A stretch of DNA of 18,918 bases from Rickettsiales bacterium (GCA_947485035.1 CANKQN010000002.1:1-18918); one strand, 5' to 3'; shown: positions 1 through 7,286, counted from the stretch's first letter. Notes: a model not told the origin generated them from the sequence alone. Program-made: numbers and translations.

Positions 1-68
1 AAAAGTGCGTGCGAAATTATTGCTGACTTAATGGTTTTTTCGTGCCAAAATTTCGGTGTTTTGAACAT
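1..68 (-). CDS. lpxK: Probable tetraacyldisaccharide 4'-kinase LpxK, N-terminal fragment
   Basis: An ATG on the minus strand at 68 opens a frame that stays open to the window edge (22 complete codons, beginning MFKTPKFWHEKT). An N-terminal Pro-x-Phe-Trp motif near residues 5-8 followed by a hydrophobic stretch is typical of alphaproteobacterial LpxK, which phosphorylates the 4' position of the lipid A disaccharide at the inner membrane. The start lies 5 nt after the stop of the 74-535 gene on the same strand, so the two are probably cotranscribed. lpxC in this window shows that lipid A synthesis is present. The P-loop and catalytic residues lie outside the window, so the call rests only on the N-terminal motif and context. 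It could be another protein starting with a similar motif. Confidence 0.5.
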   Translation of the reverse strand, partial: MFKTPKFWHEKTIKSAIISHAL

Positions 69-73
69 TTTTA

Positions 74-535
74 TTATCTTTGTTTTGTATTTTTTGTATG
101 TTGCGGTAGAGTTTGTGGTGCGTTTGTTAGCCCATCTGGACTACTGAATTTTATAATTCCTTTTATGCGATTTACTTCGTCACGCTTTTTGGTATATTCT
201 TTTCGTTGCTGTTTGTTGTTGAATTTCAATTGTGCGTTTTCTTGGGTGAGGCATTTTATGTTGAGTGTATTCAAGCTTTTGCTGTGTGCTTTTGAATTTT
301 CCTCTTTTATTGAATTAAATGATGCTTGTGTTGAGGCGTTTGAATCTATATCGCTTATGGCGGTTTGGGGTTTGCTATCTTTGATTTGAGGTTTTTCCTC
401 TTCGTCAACTTCCTCAATTGTTGGCAGTTTTAGTTTTGATTGGTGGCGAATTTGCAATGCAAGTGATGAGTATTCTGGTGTTTTTTCCGCATTTCTTCTG
501 GTGTTTGATGTCTTTGGTCTGTCGCCATCTGCCAT
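74..535 (-). CDS. Hypothetical lysine-rich, mostly disordered protein
   Basis: A 153-residue protein with an ATG start at 535 and TAA stop. I do not recognise a family. It has no signal peptide or membrane segment, is rich in Lys, Gln, Asn, Ser and Glu, and has an acidic patch (EVDEEEK, about residues 42-48). A predicted helical, possibly coiled-coil stretch (about residues 88-125) alternates leucines with Lys/Glu/Arg. Support for it being a real gene is positional: the stop is 5 nt before the probable lpxK start, and a CTTGCA box lies 44 nt upstream, the same distance as boxes before other genes here. The opposite strand is also open (42-389) but reads as a Phe/Cys-rich product typical of an antisense shadow. 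It could be a fast-evolving secreted or structural protein; no function is assigned. Confidence 0.5.
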   Translation of the reverse strand: MADGDRPKTSNTRRNAEKTPEYSSLALQIRHQSKLKLPTIEEVDEEEKPQIKDSKPQTAISDIDSNASTQASFNSIKEENSKAHSKSLNTLNIKCLTQENAQLKFNNKQQRKEYTKKRDEVNRIKGIIKFSSPDGLTNAPQTLPQHTKNTKQR

Positions 536-647
536 AAATTTGCTATAAATTCAATTTAAAATTATCGGTTTTTTTAAAAATGCAAGAAATCTTTTCATTC
601 TTGACATTTATTTTTTTTATTCCCACTTGTCAAAGTAATAGATATTA
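536..647. promoter_or_regulatory. Divergent promoter region between the hypothetical gene and nuoD
   Basis: This 112-bp gap separates divergent starts. On the plus strand CTTGACA (600-606) is a consensus alphaproteobacterial -35 lying 41 nt before the nuoD ATG. On the minus strand CTTGCA (586 to 581) lies 44 nt before the ATG at 535. The two boxes face away from each other with 13 nt between them. The -10 elements are weak: nothing close to TATAAT sits 17 nt from either box. A run of eight T follows the plus-strand box. No ribosome-binding site is visible before either gene. The promoter assignment is inference from motif and spacing. Confidence 0.45.
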
Positions 648-1898
648 ATGTTTGGTATGCCAAGTAAAGTTTTGCCGTCTGCTTCAAGTGAAAATTTGCG
701 TTTTGTGGAATCTTCAACTCTGTCAGAAGACGGAACGAAGAATGTTGTCTTGAATTTTGGTCCTCAGCACCCTGCTGCTCACGGAGTTCTTCGCCTTATG
801 CTTGAACTTGATGGCGAGGTTGTCGTAAAAGCCGACCCTCACATTGGTCTTCTTCACCGTGGAACGGAAAAACTTATAGAACATAAAACATATCTTCAAG
901 CCGTGCCTTATTTTGACCGCCTTGACTACTGTTCGCCAATGTGTCAAGAACACGCGTTTGCACTTGCCGTTGAAAAGTTACTTGGAATTGAAGTGCCTCG
1001 CCGTGCGAAAATTATCCGTGTGATGTTCTCTGAAATTACACGCATTTTGAACCATATAATGAATATCACAACACAAGCACTTGATGTTGGAGCCATGACC
1101 CCACTTCTTTGGATGTTTGAAGAGCGTGAAAAGCTTATGGAATTTTACGAACGAGTTTCAGGAGCAAGAATGCACGCAGCGTATATTCGCCCAGGTGGCT
1201 TATTTGCCGATATTCCTGATGGTCTTTTGGAGGATATTTTAGTTTTTTGCAAAGGTTTTCCAAAAAAAATCGAGGAAATGGAATCGCTGATAACCGACAA
1301 CCGAATTTTCAAACAAAGAATGGTTGATATTTGCACTGTTTCCGTTACCGAGGCACTTACTTGGGGCTTTTCAGGACCAATGATCCGTGGTTCCGGCATT
1401 GCATGGGATTTGCGTAAATCGCAACCGTATGAAATATATGATGAGCTTGATTTTGATATTCCAGTTGGTGTTAACGGCGACTGTTACGACCGCTACCTAA
1501 TTCGCGTTGAAGAAATGAGGCAATCCGTGAAAATTATTGAACAGTGCATTGCAAAAATTGAAGCAGGGCCAGTTTGTGTTGATGACAAGCGAATTTCGCC
1601 GCCAAAAAAATCTGACGCTAAGGAAAATATGGAAGATTTAATCAACCACTTCAAACTTTTTACCGAAGGATACAATGTTCCAGCGGGACAATGTTATGTT
1701 GCTGTTGAAGCCCCAAAAGGCGAATTTGGAGTTTACCTAGTTTCCGACGGTTCAAATAAACCTTACCGCTGCCACATTCGTGCTTCGGGTTTTGCTCACT
1801 TACAGGGGTTGGAATTTATGGTGAAAGGGCATGTTTTGGCAGATGTTGTTGCGGGAATTTCCACTTTGGATATTGTTTTTGGTGAGGTTGATAGATAG
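648..1898 (+). CDS. nuoD: NADH-quinone oxidoreductase subunit D (NuoD)
   Basis: The 49-kDa peripheral-arm subunit of respiratory complex I, which forms much of the quinone-binding cavity. The 416-residue product carries [11 protein letters not shown] (36-46), including the conserved quinone-pocket His41. [11 protein letters not shown] (65-75) follows, then PYFDRLDY (87-94) with the quinone-site Tyr88, and the usual C-terminus [12 protein letters not shown]. Length is normal apart from about 20 extra residues before the first conserved motif; ATG codons at 648 and 657 are both possible starts. In most alphaproteobacteria nuoD sits between nuoC and nuoE, but here it stands alone, with a divergent unknown gene upstream and an ABC ATPase 17 nt downstream. 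The other complex I genes must therefore be elsewhere. Identity is certain; the start is less so. Confidence 0.97.
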   Translation: MFGMPSKVLPSASSENLRFVESSTLSEDGTKNVVLNFGPQHPAAHGVLRLMLELDGEVVVKADPHIGLLHRGTEKLIEHKTYLQAVPYFDRLDYCSPMCQEHAFALAVEKLLGIEVPRRAKIIRVMFSEITRILNHIMNITTQALDVGAMTPLLWMFEEREKLMEFYERVSGARMHAAYIRPGGLFADIPDGLLEDILVFCKGFPKKIEEMESLITDNRIFKQRMVDICTVSVTEALTWGFSGPMIRGSGIAWDLRKSQPYEIYDELDFDIPVGVNGDCYDRYLIRVEEMRQSVKIIEQCIAKIEAGPVCVDDKRISPPKKSDAKENMEDLINHFKLFTEGYNVPAGQCYVAVEAPKGEFGVYLVSDGSNKPYRCHIRASGFAHLQGLEFMVKGHVLADVVAGISTLDIVFGEVDR

Positions 1899-1915
1899 AA
1901 TTTGAATAGAAAATT

Positions 1916-2833
1916 ATGGAAAATAAACTTGCAATTTCTTGTAAAAATTTAAGAAAAGAATACGAAAATAATGGAAAAGTTACCGAAGTTTTAAATATTG
2001 AAAAGCTTGAAATTAAACAAGGAAGCTTTTTTGGAATTTTGGGTCCAAATGGTGCCGGAAAATCAACGCTTATCAACATTATTGCTTCACTAATTGAAAA
2101 AACAAGCGGGACTGTAGAAATTCTTGGAAAGGATATGGAAACCAATATTCAATTCACAAAACTTAACATTGGAACAGCAGTGCAGGATGTTAAGCTTGAC
2201 CCATTTTTAACAGTGGAAGAGACTCTTGAATTTCAAGCAGGATATTACGGAATTCCAAAAAGTAAACGCAAAATTGACGAACTTTTGCAAAATCTTGGCA
2301 TGCTTGAGCATAAGCACAAGCGTTCCCGCACACTTTCGGGTGGAATGCAACGCAGGCTTGTTATTGCAAAAGCATTAATTCATAATCCCGATATCATTAT
2401 TCTTGACGAACCAACTGCTGGCGTTGATATTGAACTTCGAACACAACTTTGGTCGTTCATTAAAAATTTGAAAGCACAAGGAAAAACGGTGATTATTACA
2501 ACACACTACCTTGAAGAAGCGCAGGAATTATGCGATGAAATTGCTTTTATCAAAAGTGGAAAGGTGTTATTAAGCGACAAAAAATCCAACATTTTATCAC
2601 TTTTGGACAAAAAAACCGTTTTCGTACAAACTGAAAGCAAAATTCCTGCAATTGAAATTAACGGTGCAAATTTTCAAGAATATGAGCTTGGAATTCAAAT
2701 TGACTACATTCCATCGCTTGTTTCAACGGTAAATTTGTTGGATATTTTGCGTGAAAATGGAGTTGTAATAAAAGATTTAACCATAAAAGATACCACACTT
2801 GATGCAGTTTTTTCATACATTATTAATCGCTAG
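1916..2833 (+). CDS. ABC transporter ATP-binding protein (ABC-2 / YadG-like)
   Basis: A 305-residue cytoplasmic ATPase that should power an ABC transporter. It has Walker A GPNGAGKST (43-51), a Q-loop Gln90, the signature LSGGMQRR (140-147), Walker B IIILDEPTAG (160-169), a D-loop and a switch histidine in TTH (195-197). A C-terminal extension (about 225-305) is of the kind seen in ABC-2 exporters such as YadG, CcmA-like and NodI-like ATPases. No partner permease is in the window: the next gene encodes a periplasmic protein. It lies 17 nt after nuoD and its last 32 nt overlap the SurA-like gene, implying cotranscription. The substrate cannot be read from the sequence; drug, polysaccharide or lipid export are all possible. 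Confidence 0.93.
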   Translation: MENKLAISCKNLRKEYENNGKVTEVLNIEKLEIKQGSFFGILGPNGAGKSTLINIIASLIEKTSGTVEILGKDMETNIQFTKLNIGTAVQDVKLDPFLTVEETLEFQAGYYGIPKSKRKIDELLQNLGMLEHKHKRSRTLSGGMQRRLVIAKALIHNPDIIILDEPTAGVDIELRTQLWSFIKNLKAQGKTVIITTHYLEEAQELCDEIAFIKSGKVLLSDKKSNILSLLDKKTVFVQTESKIPAIEINGANFQEYELGIQIDYIPSLVSTVNLLDILRENGVVIKDLTIKDTTLDAVFSYIINR

Positions 2834-3386
2834 TTTTTGCATTTTCCACACTGCTTTTGCAATGGACGAGGTCAACATTCTGGCAAAAATTAATCAAACC
2901 GTTGTTACGAACTACGATGTTGAAAACCGCATTGAGTTTTTGCAATTTACAATGCCTGAAATTAAAAAAGCTTCAAGTGACGAGAGAAAATATTATGCAA
3001 TGCAAAGCCTTATTCAGGACAAACTGCGCAGTGAATATATAAAAAAAACAAATTTCAAATTGAACAAAGAGGAAAAAAAACATAATCGTGGGGAAATTAT
3101 CATCGACATAAAAAAGAAAAATATCCCAAATATTAACTCAATTTTGGCAAAAAACGATGATTTTCTTGAAAATGAAGTTATGTGGCGTGGCGTTATTGAT
3201 GGCGTGATTCGCCCGAAAATTCAGATTTCACCCGAAATAGTTAGTGAAATTCTGGCAAAAAACCGCAATATTTCAAAGGAAAAAGCGGAAAAAATTGCAA
3301 TCGATCAGCAAATTCAGATGCAATCCGCACAAATTATTGAAGCTATGCGTAAGATTTCAATAATAGAATTTACCCAAGAGAAATAA
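2802..3386 (+). CDS. Short periplasmic SurA N-domain-like protein
   Basis: A 194-residue protein with a clear signal peptide (residues 1-20, cleavage after AFA). The segment ILAKINQTVVTNYDVENRIEF (about 26-46) matches the start of the SurA chaperone domain, where a short beta segment with V-I/V-T-x-x-D/E is followed by a helix. SurA helps outer-membrane proteins cross the periplasm. Full SurA is about 430 residues with one or two parvulin domains; those are absent here, so this would be a chaperone-only form or a distant SurA/PpiD relative. The ATG at 2802 is chosen over a TTG at 2799. The start overlaps the ABC ATPase by 32 nt, and the end overlaps the convergent dnaQ by 17 nt. Family assignment is moderate. 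Confidence 0.65.
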   Translation: MQFFHTLLIASFCIFHTAFAMDEVNILAKINQTVVTNYDVENRIEFLQFTMPEIKKASSDERKYYAMQSLIQDKLRSEYIKKTNFKLNKEEKKHNRGEIIIDIKKKNIPNINSILAKNDDFLENEVMWRGVIDGVIRPKIQISPEIVSEILAKNRNISKEKAEKIAIDQQIQMQSAQIIEAMRKISIIEFTQEK

Positions 3387-3978
3387 ATTTAAAATTTGCA
3401 TAATCACTACGCATAAACTCGTCGTTTGCGATATAATCAATTTTTTTGATATTAATATCAAATTCTTGGTCCATTCTTATGAAAACTTTCGCCAAAAGTC
3501 CAGCATCAAGAAGGGCACCGTGCATGTTTCTTGATGATAAATCAATTTCAAATTTCTTACAAATTGCGTCAAGCGATGCTCTTTCACCGACATATTTTTT
3601 TCGTGCCAAAAGTAGGGTATCAACAACGGCATTTTCAAGTTTCTCAATGTTACAAATTCCAAGTTCGTAGTTTAAAAATGTGATATCAAATGTTGCGTTG
3701 TGAATTACAAGTGTGGAATTTGCAATAAATTTGAGGAAATCGCCCGCAATTTCGACAAATCGCGGCTTATCTTGAAGGGAATCCAGCGAAATTCCGTGCA
3801 CGCCTTCGGCTTCTTTGTCAATTTCACGGTCGGGATTGAGGTATGTGTGATAAGTTTTACCAGTTTCACGCCCATTTATCACCTCAACACAGCCAATTTC
3901 AATTATTTTATGCTTATTTTTAATTGAAATACCAGTAGTTTCGGTATCAAGACAGATATAGCGTTCGTTATTTTTCAT
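3370..3978 (-). CDS. dnaQ: DNA polymerase III epsilon subunit (3'-5' exonuclease)
   Basis: The proofreading exonuclease of the replicative polymerase, 202 residues. All DEDDh catalytic residues are visible. Exo I CLDTETTG gives Asp11 and Glu13, Exo II HNATFD gives Asp98, and Exo III gives His153 and Asp158 in HGALLDAGLLA. E. coli epsilon is about 243 residues; the shorter tail here lacks most of the flexible C-terminal segment that binds the polymerase subunit, although a tail of about 35 residues after the exonuclease remains. Its ATG overlaps the TGA of the RatA-like gene (ATGA), so it is the last gene of the lpxC run and probably translationally coupled. Its 3' end overlaps the convergent SurA-like gene by 17 nt. 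Confidence 0.95.
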   Translation of the reverse strand: MKNNERYICLDTETTGISIKNKHKIIEIGCVEVINGRETGKTYHTYLNPDREIDKEAEGVHGISLDSLQDKPRFVEIAGDFLKFIANSTLVIHNATFDITFLNYELGICNIEKLENAVVDTLLLARKKYVGERASLDAICKKFEIDLSSRNMHGALLDAGLLAKVFIRMDQEFDINIKKIDYIANDEFMRSDYANFKFISLG

Positions 3979-4430
3979 TTAACTGGAATTAAAGTGTTGT
4001 ATGCACGCTTCGTGAATGCGGTGACGATTTTATCGGCATTTTCAAGCACAAGTGTTGATAGAGCGATGTTTAGCAGGCGATTTTTGATTTCAAATCGAAT
4101 GTCGTATACTACTTCACACCCGTTAATTGTGGGGCGAATTTCCCATGTATTTTCAAAAATTTTAAACAAATTCGGTTGATTTTCAGTGATTAATACCTTG
4201 TAGCCAGCTTCGTCAAGTCTAATTTTTGAGGTATAAAACAATTTGATATTCTTTAAAAGTGTTATATAATTTATATAAATCGTTGCGATTATCTCACTTT
4301 TTGACTCTTCGTGAACCTCAATTGCGTTACAATGCGGAATAAATTCGGGATATCGTTCAATGTTAACGATGATTTTATAGACATCGGCCGCGTGAAATGG
4401 AAGCGTTGTCACAATGCGTTTATATGCCAT
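3975..4430 (-). CDS. COQ10/RatA family START-like protein
   Basis: A 151-residue single-domain protein of the polyketide cyclase/START fold. Landmarks are the N-terminal strand MAYKRIVTTLPF, the helix carrying YPEFIPHC (27-34), a central set of strands, WEIRP with polar residues beyond, and a C-terminal helix. These are typical of the COQ10 / YfjG group. In alphaproteobacteria and mitochondria such proteins are linked to ubiquinone binding and respiration, while the E. coli relative RatA was described as a ribosome-association toxin; the sequence does not decide between these roles. It overlaps the GS-like gene by 11 nt and dnaQ by 4 nt (ATGA). Confidence 0.88.
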   Translation of the reverse strand: MAYKRIVTTLPFHAADVYKIIVNIERYPEFIPHCNAIEVHEESKSEIIATIYINYITLLKNIKLFYTSKIRLDEAGYKVLITENQPNLFKIFENTWEIRPTINGCEVVYDIRFEIKNRLLNIALSTLVLENADKIVTAFTKRAYNTLIPVK

Positions 4431-5292
4431 GTTTTTGTAAATAATATTGTAGTTTTTTTTCGAAATAACTTCCGCTAAAAATCCTTATAGCATCAGCATT
4501 TGTGCGGGGTAGGTGTGGTTCATTTGAAGTGCAGGAATCAACAAATGTCTGCGGATATTTCTGTGTTGTTTTTATAATTGCAGACAGTAAAAATGCGATT
4601 GCAACACGATGTGGATCGGCACAAGAAGACGGTGTGCGATACTCCAAACGCCTACTTCCATCGGGAATTTTTGCAATTCTAATGGCAACTGTGCGGTTTT
4701 CTACGCCCCAAGTTGCGTGTGTTGGGGAATTCTTGAACTGCCTAACAAAGGCGTAGTTGGCAATGCGCTCAAAGCAATTTTCTGTTTGAGAGGTTAAAAT
4801 CGTTACATATGGAAGGTTTCCCACGGCATTTTGCACGATTTTATGTAAAGTTTTATGCGTGTAATCTAGTGATTTTTCGCGATTTTCTTCATAAAAAACC
4901 ACGCTTAATTGCAAAGATGACGGTGGATTATTGCTTTTTGCAACTGCTAAAAATGAAATTTTCATATCGTTTTCGTTGCATATGTGCTGTGCTTTTTTAC
5001 GAAAATTGACAATTATATCGCACGATTTTACGAATCCAATCTGTGGAATCGTAGTAATTTCAAATTGATTTTCGCCAAGTTCCGATTTAACTTCGGCAAT
5101 GCCATCAATTTCGGCGAGTTTTTGAAGTACATCGCTTGATGGCACGCATGAAAGATAAAATTCCTGCTCAAATCCAGTGGTGACATAATTTAAAGCGTGG
5201 TCGCTAAGGAAGTCCCGCTCAATATTATCAACGATAATATTGAGCTTGTGTTGACTTAAATTGAGCGGGATGTCGGTGATATTACTTTGCAT
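4420..5292 (-). CDS. Divergent glutamine-synthetase-fold protein, probable altered-function paralogue
   Basis: A 290-residue protein matching the catalytic domain of glutamine synthetase (GS) but lacking the N-terminal beta-grasp domain. GFEQEFYL (40-47) corresponds to the GS GPEPEFFLF metal-ligand motif (Glu42, Glu44), and ELGENQFEI (71-79) to the second pair of metal-binding glutamates. ATWGVENRTVAIRI (193-206) corresponds to the phosphate-binding arginine region, and RRLEYR plus ADPHRVAIAFLLSA (214-238) to RIEARFPDP and the following helix. The segment equivalent to GSGMHVHQS reads PSSLQLSV, so the catalytic histidine is missing. The C-terminal region carrying the adenylylation tyrosine is also gone. 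It lies in the lpxC-trxA-ratA-dnaQ run with 11-nt overlaps on both sides. A bona fide glnA is elsewhere in the window. It may be a changed ligase or a pseudoenzyme; the substrate is unknown. Confidence 0.75.
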   Translation of the reverse strand: MQSNITDIPLNLSQHKLNIIVDNIERDFLSDHALNYVTTGFEQEFYLSCVPSSDVLQKLAEIDGIAEVKSELGENQFEITTIPQIGFVKSCDIIVNFRKKAQHICNENDMKISFLAVAKSNNPPSSLQLSVVFYEENREKSLDYTHKTLHKIVQNAVGNLPYVTILTSQTENCFERIANYAFVRQFKNSPTHATWGVENRTVAIRIAKIPDGSRRLEYRTPSSCADPHRVAIAFLLSAIIKTTQKYPQTFVDSCTSNEPHLPRTNADAIRIFSGSYFEKKLQYYLQKHGI

Positions 5293-5602
5293 GTGAGCGA
5301 ATCCACTCGCTTAATTCAATTGCCGGAGCACCGCCATTTTTCACCGCAATTTGCTGCCCGTCCTTGAATAAAATGAGAGTTGGAATTGTACGAATATTGA
5401 AAATTGAGGATAAATCTGGGTTTTCATCAACATTGACTTTTACAATTTGAATATCTTTGTTTTGCTCTGAAACGCTTTCCAGAATTGGCATTAGTCTTTT
5501 GCAGGGCATACACCATTCGGCCCAAAAATCAACAAGAACCAAGCCTTTTGATTGTTGAACATCTTTTTCGAAATTTTGCTCGTCCGTGTGTTTAAGTGAC
5601 AT
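5282..5602 (-). CDS. trxA: Thioredoxin (WCMPC active site)
   Basis: A 106-residue cytoplasmic thioredoxin that reduces disulfides in client proteins. The fold is complete: the FWAEW lead-in, active-site Cys31-Met-Pro-Cys34, VDENPDL (58-64) and the cis-proline in RTIPT (Pro74), then the KNGGAP loop. The canonical motif is WCGPC; the Gly-to-Met change should alter the redox potential or client choice, though by how much cannot be read from the sequence. No signal peptide is present, so it is cytoplasmic. It follows lpxC by 12 nt and its last 11 nt overlap the GS-like gene, placing it as second gene in the run. Confidence 0.95.
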   Translation of the reverse strand: MSLKHTDEQNFEKDVQQSKGLVLVDFWAEWCMPCKRLMPILESVSEQNKDIQIVKVNVDENPDLSSIFNIRTIPTLILFKDGQQIAVKNGGAPAIELSEWIRSHAK

Positions 5603-5614
5603 AAATTTATATTT

Positions 5615-6448
5615 TTAGTTAATAATTTCAAAGTTATCTTTGTTGGAAAAAATTTCACGCAATAGTGCATTGTTCAATGCGTGACTGGATTTGTGGCACT
5701 CAAACGAGCCCTTAATTTCAAAATCGGTTATGTGAATATCGCCGATAAAATCAAGGATCTTATGCCTCACGAAATCCATTTTGCTGTATGTATATGGTGG
5801 GCTTAAAATTTCAGTATCATTAAAAATTATTGCACTAAAAATATCGCCGCCAAGGCATATTCCTTTTGCGTTCATTTGCTCAATTTGTGCCGTATGACCA
5901 AAGGTTTTGGCGTAGGATATAGCGTCCTTAAAGTTGTGCGTAAGTTCGTTGAATTGATTGCTTTGCACGCCAATTGGTGAGTTTTGGAACTCAATTTTAA
6001 ACGAAACTTCGAAGTGATTTTTAGGCTTTGCGTTTATGTATGAGTCGTTAAACTTCACAGAAATCTCCTTTTTTAGAAAAAGTTTTTTTGTTTTTTGCTC
6101 TGGTATTTGCAACATTTCAATACCAAAAATAAAGTCATTACTTCCACCGTCCATCAAAGGAATTTCTGGTCCATCAATAAAAATTTTTGCATTTTTCAGG
6201 TTGAAATAATACAATGCAGCCATTAAATGTTCAATTGTAGAAACGGTTTCTTCTTTTGTTCCAATTGTTGTGCTAAGTTGCATTTGATGAACATTGGTGT
6301 AATGTGCAATGATTGGCTCGCACTTAATATCCGTTCTGTGGAATACAATTCCACCTTCAGATTGAGGGATAACCGTCATGCGAGTCTCCTTGTTGTAGTG
6401 TACGCCTTTCCCGAAGAAAGTTATCGAATTTTCAAAATATTCTTGCAT
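5615..6448 (-). CDS. lpxC: UDP-3-O-acyl-N-acetylglucosamine deacetylase (LpxC)
   Basis: The committed zinc-dependent step of lipid A synthesis. The 277-residue product starts at ATG 6448; a TTG at 6460 would add four residues, but the ATG gives the usual short lead before the GxGVH motif (GKGVHY). Zinc ligands are visible as His74 in STIEHLMAAL, and His229 and Asp233 in RHKILDFIGD. The catalytic His256 lies in KSSHALNNALL. IDGPEIPLMDGGS is the conserved acyl-passage region. Length is slightly short of the usual 300 or so. It heads the five-gene minus-strand run. LpxC here implies that the cell makes LPS, which argues against the LPS-less Anaplasmataceae. Confidence 0.96.
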   Translation of the reverse strand: MQEYFENSITFFGKGVHYNKETRMTVIPQSEGGIVFHRTDIKCEPIIAHYTNVHQMQLSTTIGTKEETVSTIEHLMAALYYFNLKNAKIFIDGPEIPLMDGGSNDFIFGIEMLQIPEQKTKKLFLKKEISVKFNDSYINAKPKNHFEVSFKIEFQNSPIGVQSNQFNELTHNFKDAISYAKTFGHTAQIEQMNAKGICLGGDIFSAIIFNDTEILSPPYTYSKMDFVRHKILDFIGDIHITDFEIKGSFECHKSSHALNNALLREIFSNKDNFEIIN

Positions 6449-6491
6449 TATTTTTTTCAAGATTTACCTAACTTAATTAACGAAATATATT

Positions 6492-6498
6492 TTTCAAG
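6492..6498 (-). promoter_or_regulatory. Candidate -35 box for the lpxC operon
   Basis: CTTGAAA read on the minus strand (6498 to 6492) lies 43 nt before the lpxC ATG, the same distance at which CTTGACA or CTTGCA precedes five other starts in this window. It overlaps the first base of the uppP GTG start codon on the other strand. The match is one base from TTGACA and no convincing -10 is seen, so this is tentative. Confidence 0.3.
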
Positions 6499-7286
6499 TG
6501 TTTTTAGACTTTTTTTGCATATTTTTAATCTCCGCTATTGAGGGACTCACAGAATTCTTCCCAGTATCATCAACAGCACACATACTTCTAGCATCGTATT
6601 TTCTCAATATCCCATTAGGAATGGAGTTCGTCGTTGGCGTGCAACTTGGTGCAATTTTAGCGGTTTTTGTATCGTATAAAAAATATGTAAATATTATATT
6701 TTGCGAAATTATTTCACTCAAACCAAAGATTTTAATCACATTAATCGCCATAACTTTGCCAACTTTGCTTATGGGGTTTGCACTTCACAAGTTTGGATAT
6801 CTTGAAGTTTTTGAGGATAATATTATGAAAATTATGGGCATAAATCTTTTTATTGGAGGGGTTGTTATGCTTATTTTTCGCAAAAAAAGTGGCAATCAAA
6901 CGGAAATTTCTCAAATTTCAAAAGCAACGGCATTCAAAATTGGATTAATTCAAACAATTTCCCTTGTTCCGGGGGTATCACGCTCCGCTTCCGTGGTGTT
7001 TGGTGGAATTTTTCTAGGGCTTTCCAAAAGCACCGCCATGGAGCTTTCCTTTCTTGCTGGTGTGCCAATAATTCTGTGTGCAACAGTGTTTGAGTTTTGG
7101 AACAGCTACTCTTTAGGTATGAGCTTGCAGTCGCCAATTGTGTTGATTTCAAGCATGTTTGTCGCTTTTTTATTCGCTTTTTTGAGTATAAAAATCCTCA
7201 AAATGCTTGTGCAAAGTGGCAGAGATTTTGAATTTTTTGGAGTCTATCGAATAATACTTGGATGCGTGCTGTTTTTTTTAATTTGA
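6498..7286 (+). CDS. uppP: Undecaprenyl-diphosphate phosphatase (UppP/BacA)
   Basis: An integral membrane phosphatase that recycles undecaprenyl pyrophosphate to the carrier lipid used for peptidoglycan and LPS O-chains. The 262-residue product has the two hallmark motifs: EGLTEFFPVSST (15-26, followed by His28) and PGVSRSAS (158-165) with its catalytic arginine. Several hydrophobic helices surround them and the C-terminus FGVYRIILG is conserved. The start is GTG; the nearest in-frame upstream stop is a TAA at 6474-6476, and no ATG gives a better fit. It is divergent from lpxC with a 49-nt gap, and its last 43 nt overlap the convergent truncated nucleotidyltransferase gene. Confidence 0.95.
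   Translation: MFLDFFCIFLISAIEGLTEFFPVSSTAHILLASYFLNIPLGMEFVVGVQLGAILAVFVSYKKYVNIIFCEIISLKPKILITLIAITLPTLLMGFALHKFGYLEVFEDNIMKIMGINLFIGGVVMLIFRKKSGNQTEISQISKATAFKIGLIQTISLVPGVSRSASVVFGGIFLGLSKSTAMELSFLAGVPIILCATVFEFWNSYSLGMSLQSPIVLISSMFVAFLFAFLSIKILKMLVQSGRDFEFFGVYRIILGCVLFFLI

Noticed and set aside
2..31. Plus-strand frame reading KVRAKLLLT then stop, possibly the end of an upstream gene
   Set aside because: Only nine codons are visible and the minus-strand frame over the same bases gives a family-like LpxK N-terminus, so the minus strand was preferred.
42..389. Open plus-strand frame of 115 codons rich in Phe and Cys
   Set aside because: It is antisense to the 74-535 gene and to the probable lpxK start; its composition is typical of the complement of a Lys/Glu-rich gene and it has no recognisable domain.
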